Below are positions 60,891 to 64,000 of a stretch of DNA of 64,000 nt, one piece after another (position 1 is the stretch's first letter; every line of letters starts with the position of its first letter). The DNA lies in contig NC_007350.1 in the NCBI RefSeq assembly GCF_000010125.1, positions 1,922,001-1,986,000 of the forward strand, written 5' to 3'. This DNA comes from Staphylococcus saprophyticus subsp. saprophyticus ATCC 15305 = NCTC 7292 (lineage in GTDB: Bacteria > Bacillota > Bacilli > Staphylococcales > Staphylococcaceae). The translations under genes were made by a program, and so were the position numbers. The notes beneath the pieces were generated by a model. The model was not told the DNA's origin. It saw only the letters and a list, made by a program, of their open reading frames with translations, and searched no databases.

Positions 60891-60920
60891 TAAGCGGAGA
60901 AGCGTTGTGCTCCCCGCTTA
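60891..60920 (-). other. Intercistronic hairpin between gapA and pgk
   Basis: TAAGCGG-AG pairs with CTCCCCGCTTA (two-base bulge), with a weak T-stretch on the minus strand. It may reduce readthrough or stabilise the gapA 3' end, giving more gapA than downstream mRNA. Confidence 0.5.
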
Positions 60921-60984
60921 CTCCTAAGCTTATTGTTTAAATTTAACAGCACATTAAAGTTGTTAAATTCATTTTTACATCAAA

Positions 60985-61992
60985 TTATTTAGCTTGAGTT
61001 GCTAAGTGTTCTAATGTACGTACTAATTGTGAAGTGTAAGACATTTCGTTATCGTACCAAGCTGCTACTTTAACTAATTGACGGTCGCCAACAGTCATTA
61101 CACGAGTTTGTGTTGCATCAAATAATGAACCATAAGTCATACCGATTACGTCTGAAGATACGATTTCGTCTTCTGTGTAACCGAATGATTCGTTTGAAGC
61201 ATTTTTCATTGCAGCATTTACATCTTCAATGCTTACATTTTTTTCTAAAACAACTGTTAATTCAGTTAATGAACCAGTTGCAACAGGAACACGTTGCGCT
61301 CCTCCATCTAATTTACCATCAATTTCAGGAATTACTAAGCCAATTGCTTTAGCAGCACCAGTTGAGTTAGGGATGATGTTTTCAGCAGCTGCACGCGCAC
61401 GACGTTTGTCGCCTTTTCTGTGTGGTGCATCTTGTGTGCTTTGGTCACCAGTGTATGCGTGGATAGTAGTCATGAAACCTTCTACTAAACCGAAGTCATC
61501 ATTTAAAACTTTAGCAACAGGAGCTAATGAGTTAGTAGTACATGAAGCACCTGAAACAACAGTTTCTGAACCGTCTAATTCTTGGTGGTTTGTATTATAA
61601 ACGATTGTTTTTAAATCGCCTGTAGCTGGAGCAGAGATTAATACTTTTTTAGCACCTGCATTGATGTGTGCTTCTGCTTTTTCTTTATCAGCGAAGAAAC
61701 CAGTACATTCTAATACAACATCGATGTCTAAGTCTTTCCAAGGTAATTTACTTGGTTCAGGCTCAGAGAATGATTTTACTTCTTGTCCGTTTACGCGGAA
61801 ACCGTCTTTTTCTACTTCAACTTCTCCTGTGAAGCGTCCTTGCATAGTATCATATTTTAATAAATGAGCTAACATTTCGTCATCTGTTAAATCGTTTACT
61901 GCTACTACGTCGATTCCGTCAACGTTTTGAATTCTTCTGAATGCTAAACGACCAATTCTACCAAAACCATTAATTGCTACTTTTACTGCCAT
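60985..61992 (-). CDS. gapA: Glyceraldehyde-3-phosphate dehydrogenase, glycolytic (GapA)
   Basis: A 335-residue NAD-dependent GAPDH. NAD-binding [13 protein letters not shown] lies at the start, catalytic C151 in [10 protein letters not shown], and H178 in TTIHAYTG. D32-region (AVNDLTD) with the glycolytic NAD-specific pattern indicates the catabolic enzyme, as expected from the operon behind gapR. GGAGGCC precedes the ATG. Confidence 0.98.
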   Translation of the reverse strand: MAVKVAINGFGRIGRLAFRRIQNVDGIDVVAVNDLTDDEMLAHLLKYDTMQGRFTGEVEVEKDGFRVNGQEVKSFSEPEPSKLPWKDLDIDVVLECTGFFADKEKAEAHINAGAKKVLISAPATGDLKTIVYNTNHQELDGSETVVSGASCTTNSLAPVAKVLNDDFGLVEGFMTTIHAYTGDQSTQDAPHRKGDKRRARAAAENIIPNSTGAAKAIGLVIPEIDGKLDGGAQRVPVATGSLTELTVVLEKNVSIEDVNAAMKNASNESFGYTEDEIVSSDVIGMTYGSLFDATQTRVMTVGDRQLVKVAAWYDNEMSYTSQLVRTLEHLATQAK

Positions 61993-62032
61993 TAAAATGG
62001 CCTCCTTTAAAAATGATATTTAAAAAGTGTAA

Positions 62033-63061
62033 TCACTTTTTATTACTGTTATTTACGATTGCACTTGCTGCACCTTCGTCTGTAATTAATACAGTGTTTT
62101 TTGGAGCAATAGAAAGGTAAGCTTTAATTGCTTCTCCTTTAGATTTACCCCCAGCTACAGCAAATATAAACTTTTTCGATTCAAGGTCTTCTAATTGTAG
62201 TCCAATTGTTTTCACTTTATGGACGATATCGCCTTGATCATCGAAATAATATCCAAATGCTTCTCCCGAGGCATTGTGATGTTGAAGTTTTTCTATAACT
62301 TCGTTTGGTGATTGACGTCTTCGCGCCATCTTCAGCGCATCACCAATGCCGTGGATTGTAATATTGGATTCTCTAATTTTTTCTAGGGTGTGGATAACTG
62401 AAGGCTCTAACATAAGTGTATTGTATGTTGTTTCACTCACATTATCTGGGACATATAATGTCGTATAATCACCATTCGTTTGTTGTGCCATACTCGCTGC
62501 AATGGTATTTGCTTGATATACAACATTTTCACCCAGTCCGCCTCTTGCCGGAACAAAGAAAACATCATGTGGCTGTTTATGCATTGCCTCACTCACGTAG
62601 GCCATCGTAGACCCACCAGTGACTGCTACAATGGCATGATCATAAAGAACATCTTCAACCAACTGTCCTGCCTGTCGTGAAAGTTCAATTTTTACTGCTT
62701 TATCAGTTTCAGAATCACCTGGTATCACATAGACGTCTTTAATGTCATATTGTTCCTTAATCAACTGTGAAAGATGATGGTCATCAGAAAAAACATTAAA
62801 ATAACTATTTAGCTGACGAACAGTTGCTTTACCTTCTTCAGTGATTTCCATGCCTGTTGGCTTAACCTTGATTAGTTCTTGTTGTTTCAATGTGTCTGTT
62901 TCGGAACGTAATACACGTTCAGTTAAATCCATATATTCACTTAAACTACGTCTACCTACGGGTTGGTGCTTAGCAATAGTAGTGAGAATTGAAAAACGTC
63001 GATACATTTTTTCAACAAGTTCTGGCACAAGTTTTTGTTGAACTTTTATCAAATCATTCAC
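62033..63061 (-). CDS. gapR: GapR (CggR), central glycolytic genes repressor
   Basis: A 342-residue SorC-family regulator. An N-terminal winged-helix domain (about 1-90, VGRRSLSEYMDLTERVLRSE) is followed by a sugar-binding domain with TGGSTMAYV and FFVPARGGLG, which binds fructose-1,6-bisphosphate in CggR and releases the operator. GTG at 63061 with GGAGGAGG six bases upstream is the start; ATG at 63082 is rejected. First gene of the glycolytic operon. Confidence 0.94.
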   Translation of the reverse strand: MNDLIKVQQKLVPELVEKMYRRFSILTTIAKHQPVGRRSLSEYMDLTERVLRSETDTLKQQELIKVKPTGMEITEEGKATVRQLNSYFNVFSDDHHLSQLIKEQYDIKDVYVIPGDSETDKAVKIELSRQAGQLVEDVLYDHAIVAVTGGSTMAYVSEAMHKQPHDVFFVPARGGLGENVVYQANTIAASMAQQTNGDYTTLYVPDNVSETTYNTLMLEPSVIHTLEKIRESNITIHGIGDALKMARRRQSPNEVIEKLQHHNASGEAFGYYFDDQGDIVHKVKTIGLQLEDLESKKFIFAVAGGKSKGEAIKAYLSIAPKNTVLITDEGAASAIVNNSNKK

Positions 63062-63079
63062 TACTATCCTCCTCCGTTT

Positions 63080-63150
63080 CATTATAAAGGGTCAAGTTCC
63101 AACCATAGGTTGACTTTTTACGTCCCTAGCAGGACAAAAAAATATAACCT
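63080..63150 (-). promoter_or_regulatory. Putative GapR/CggR operator in the gapR leader
   Basis: On the minus strand GGGACGTAAAAAGTC fits one half-operator of the CggR pattern GGGAC-N6-TGTC (one mismatch), with TGTCC six bases upstream as the end of a second, decayed half. An AACC/GGTT hairpin follows. Confidence 0.5.
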
Positions 63151-63162
63151 CTTATATTTGCA

Positions 63163-63191
63163 ATAATACTACTATCGATTTGAAATTGCAA
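63163..63191 (-). promoter_or_regulatory. gapR operon promoter
   Basis: Minus-strand TTGCAA (63186-63191), a 17-base spacer and TATTAT (63163-63168). Position is right for an operator just downstream at 63112-63136. Confidence 0.75.
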
Positions 63192-63438
63192 GAGAAATAC
63201 ACTTCTCTTAATTTTTACTTATTACCTTTATATATTCTATCGTTCCTCTAAAATGTCTTGCATTGTTATATTACCCGATTAATCATTTACTAATCATAAA
63301 TCATTATATTTTCCGATTCTTAAAAATAAGTAAGCATCCACTTATGATAGCGGCTTAAATACACTTGTAGAATCATTGCTTCCATTATCTTTAATCTATA
63401 AAATAAAAGTATAGATTATTCAATTGGGAGGAAAATAC

Positions 63439-63666
63439 ATGTCACAGAACGATCATCCAGAAGTCATTGATCCAAACGATCGACGTTATAAAGATGAAGA
63501 TTATTTCAAAAATCCTAAACAACCAGATTATTCGCATTCAAATCAAACATTTCACTATTCTAAAAACATAGGATGTGGCTGTGGACCTTTTGGTTGTCTT
63601 AGCGGTTGTATCACACTCATACTATTATCCTCACTCATTACTTTCTTATTAAATTTCTTATTTTAG
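63439..63666 (+). CDS. 75-residue tail-anchored membrane protein
   Basis: A hydrophilic N-terminal half (QNDHPEVIDPNDRRYKDEDY) with a Cys/Gly-rich turn (GCGCGPFGCLSGC) and a C-terminal hydrophobic helix (ITLILLSSLITFLLNFLF). ATG at 63439 follows GGGAGGAAAA at good spacing; TTG at 63424 is unlikely. Homologues occur divergently from gapR in staphylococci. Function unknown. Confidence 0.75.
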   Translation: MSQNDHPEVIDPNDRRYKDEDYFKNPKQPDYSHSNQTFHYSKNIGCGCGPFGCLSGCITLILLSSLITFLLNFLF

Positions 63667-63718
63667 TCTGTGTGCTTAAATACTATAAAACAAACCGTAT
63701 AACAGGTGTTTTTAACGC

Positions 63719-63772
63719 TATAAAAATAGGACCTTGAAATCATATGATTAACATCGATTTCGCAGTCCTATT
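63719..63772 (-). terminator. Terminator after the partial gene at the right edge
   Basis: AATAGGAC...GAAATC pairs with GATTTC...GTCCTATT and is followed on the minus strand by TTTTTATAG. It sits between convergent genes. Confidence 0.8.
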
Positions 63773-63779
63773 AAATATA

Positions 63780-64000
63780 TTAGTCATCTTCTGAAGATGA
63801 ATCGCTTGAGCGTTCATTGGTACTTGAACTATTATTGTTGCTTTGTGCTGATCTTTCTTGTGTATTATTTTGAGAACTTCTTTGTTGAGTTGATGGTTCT
63901 GGTTTTTTCTCTTCAGTCGATGGTTCAGATGTTTTTTCTTCCGTTGAAGGTTCAGATGTTTTCTCTTCAGTTGTTTTTTCTTCTGTTGAAGGCTCACGTG
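63780..64000 (-). CDS. C-terminal tail of an unknown protein with SEPSTEEK repeats (partial)
   Basis: Only the last 73 codons are in the window. The sequence is low-complexity and acidic: REPSTEEKTTEEK, then SEPSTEEKT twice, then KKPEPSTQQRSSQNN, ending NERSSDSSSEDD. This is a disordered tail, for example of a membrane or envelope protein; there is no LPXTG sorting motif, so it is not a sortase substrate at this end. The ordered part and start lie outside the window. A frame shadow of the same DNA reads Lys/Gln-rich and was dismissed. Confidence 0.7.
   Translation of the reverse strand, partial: REPSTEEKTTEEKTSEPSTEEKTSEPSTEEKKPEPSTQQRSSQNNTQERSAQSNNNSSSTNERSSDSSSEDD

Larger units (their letters stand above)
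63062..63438. other. Divergent regulatory region upstream of gapR
   Basis: Holds the gapR promoter and putative operator; the right part (63200-63420) is AT-rich and should contain the promoter of the plus-strand gene at 63439. A plausible element, TATAGATT near 63409, was not convincing. No ORF is supported. Confidence 0.5.

Noticed and set aside
61229-61600. 123-codon plus-strand frame opposite gapA
   Set aside because: Antisense shadow; gapA is certain.
63740-63997. 85-codon Lys/Gln/His-rich minus-strand frame
   Set aside because: Frame shadow of the SEPSTEEK-repeat tail (63780-64000), which is the natural frame with an acidic repeat and a proper stop before a terminator.

Overview
The window looks like chromosomal DNA of a coagulase-negative Staphylococcus. 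It is AT-rich, has AGGAGG-type ribosome binding sites, and carries dltXABCD, sufCDSUB, metNIQ, the gapR-gapA-pgk-tpiA-gpmI-eno glycolytic operon, secG-est-rnr-smpB and ssrA in an order familiar from Staphylococcus. Protein sequences are close to, but differ from, S. aureus. The virulence block that S. aureus carries beside ssrA (clfA, vwb, emp, nuc) is absent. The exact species cannot be fixed by eye.

Layout. Positions 1-4214 (minus) hold the dlt operon for D-alanylation of teichoic acids, cut inside dltD by the window edge, with a clear promoter at 4310-4338. Positions 4586-14307 hold mostly minus-strand housekeeping genes: a 2-hydroxyacid dehydrogenase, a NagD-type phosphatase, a HEPN protein, YutD, lipA, a 5'-nucleotidase-like phosphoesterase, a TauE permease, a DUF72 protein, a nitronate monooxygenase and a CNNM/CBS membrane protein. 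Positions 15012-20606 hold the suf iron-sulfur cluster operon. Positions 20960-31037 hold a DUF368 (PopT-like) transporter, a second CNNM protein, a lipocalin-sized protein that seems to start at ATT, the methionine ABC transporter behind a SAM-I riboswitch, thioredoxin-like proteins, gcvH, an Spx/ArsC-like protein, a nitroreductase, aroD and ohr.

Positions 31100-50200 are an accessory-like stretch. It is full of small membrane proteins, orphan small ORFs, acetyltransferases, hydrolases and several decayed genes: a nonsense Cse60-like gene, frameshifted alpha/beta hydrolase and DinB genes, and a C-terminal remnant. It also holds a CcpA-type promoter before a citrate-family transporter, a lone Cas2/VapD-like protein, a pair of paralogous 54-58 residue ORFs, and a possible small RNA or leader at 39858-39930.

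Positions 50298-63061 (minus) return to the core genome: tmRNA, smpB, rnr, est, secG, then the glycolytic operon led by the repressor gapR (CggR) with its own promoter. Operons work as units: dltA charges DltC, and DltB/DltX/DltD move D-alanine outward; SufS/SufU supply sulfur to the SufBCD scaffold; SmpB and tmRNA rescue stalled ribosomes with RNase R clearing the mRNA; GapR senses glycolytic flux and controls the lower glycolysis genes. The right edge cuts a minus-strand gene with an acidic, repetitive Ser/Glu/Thr-rich tail. No CRISPR array, prophage or complete insertion sequence was seen. I did not find a convincing new multi-gene system; the best leads are the small-ORF family and the structured non-coding element near 39-40 kb.
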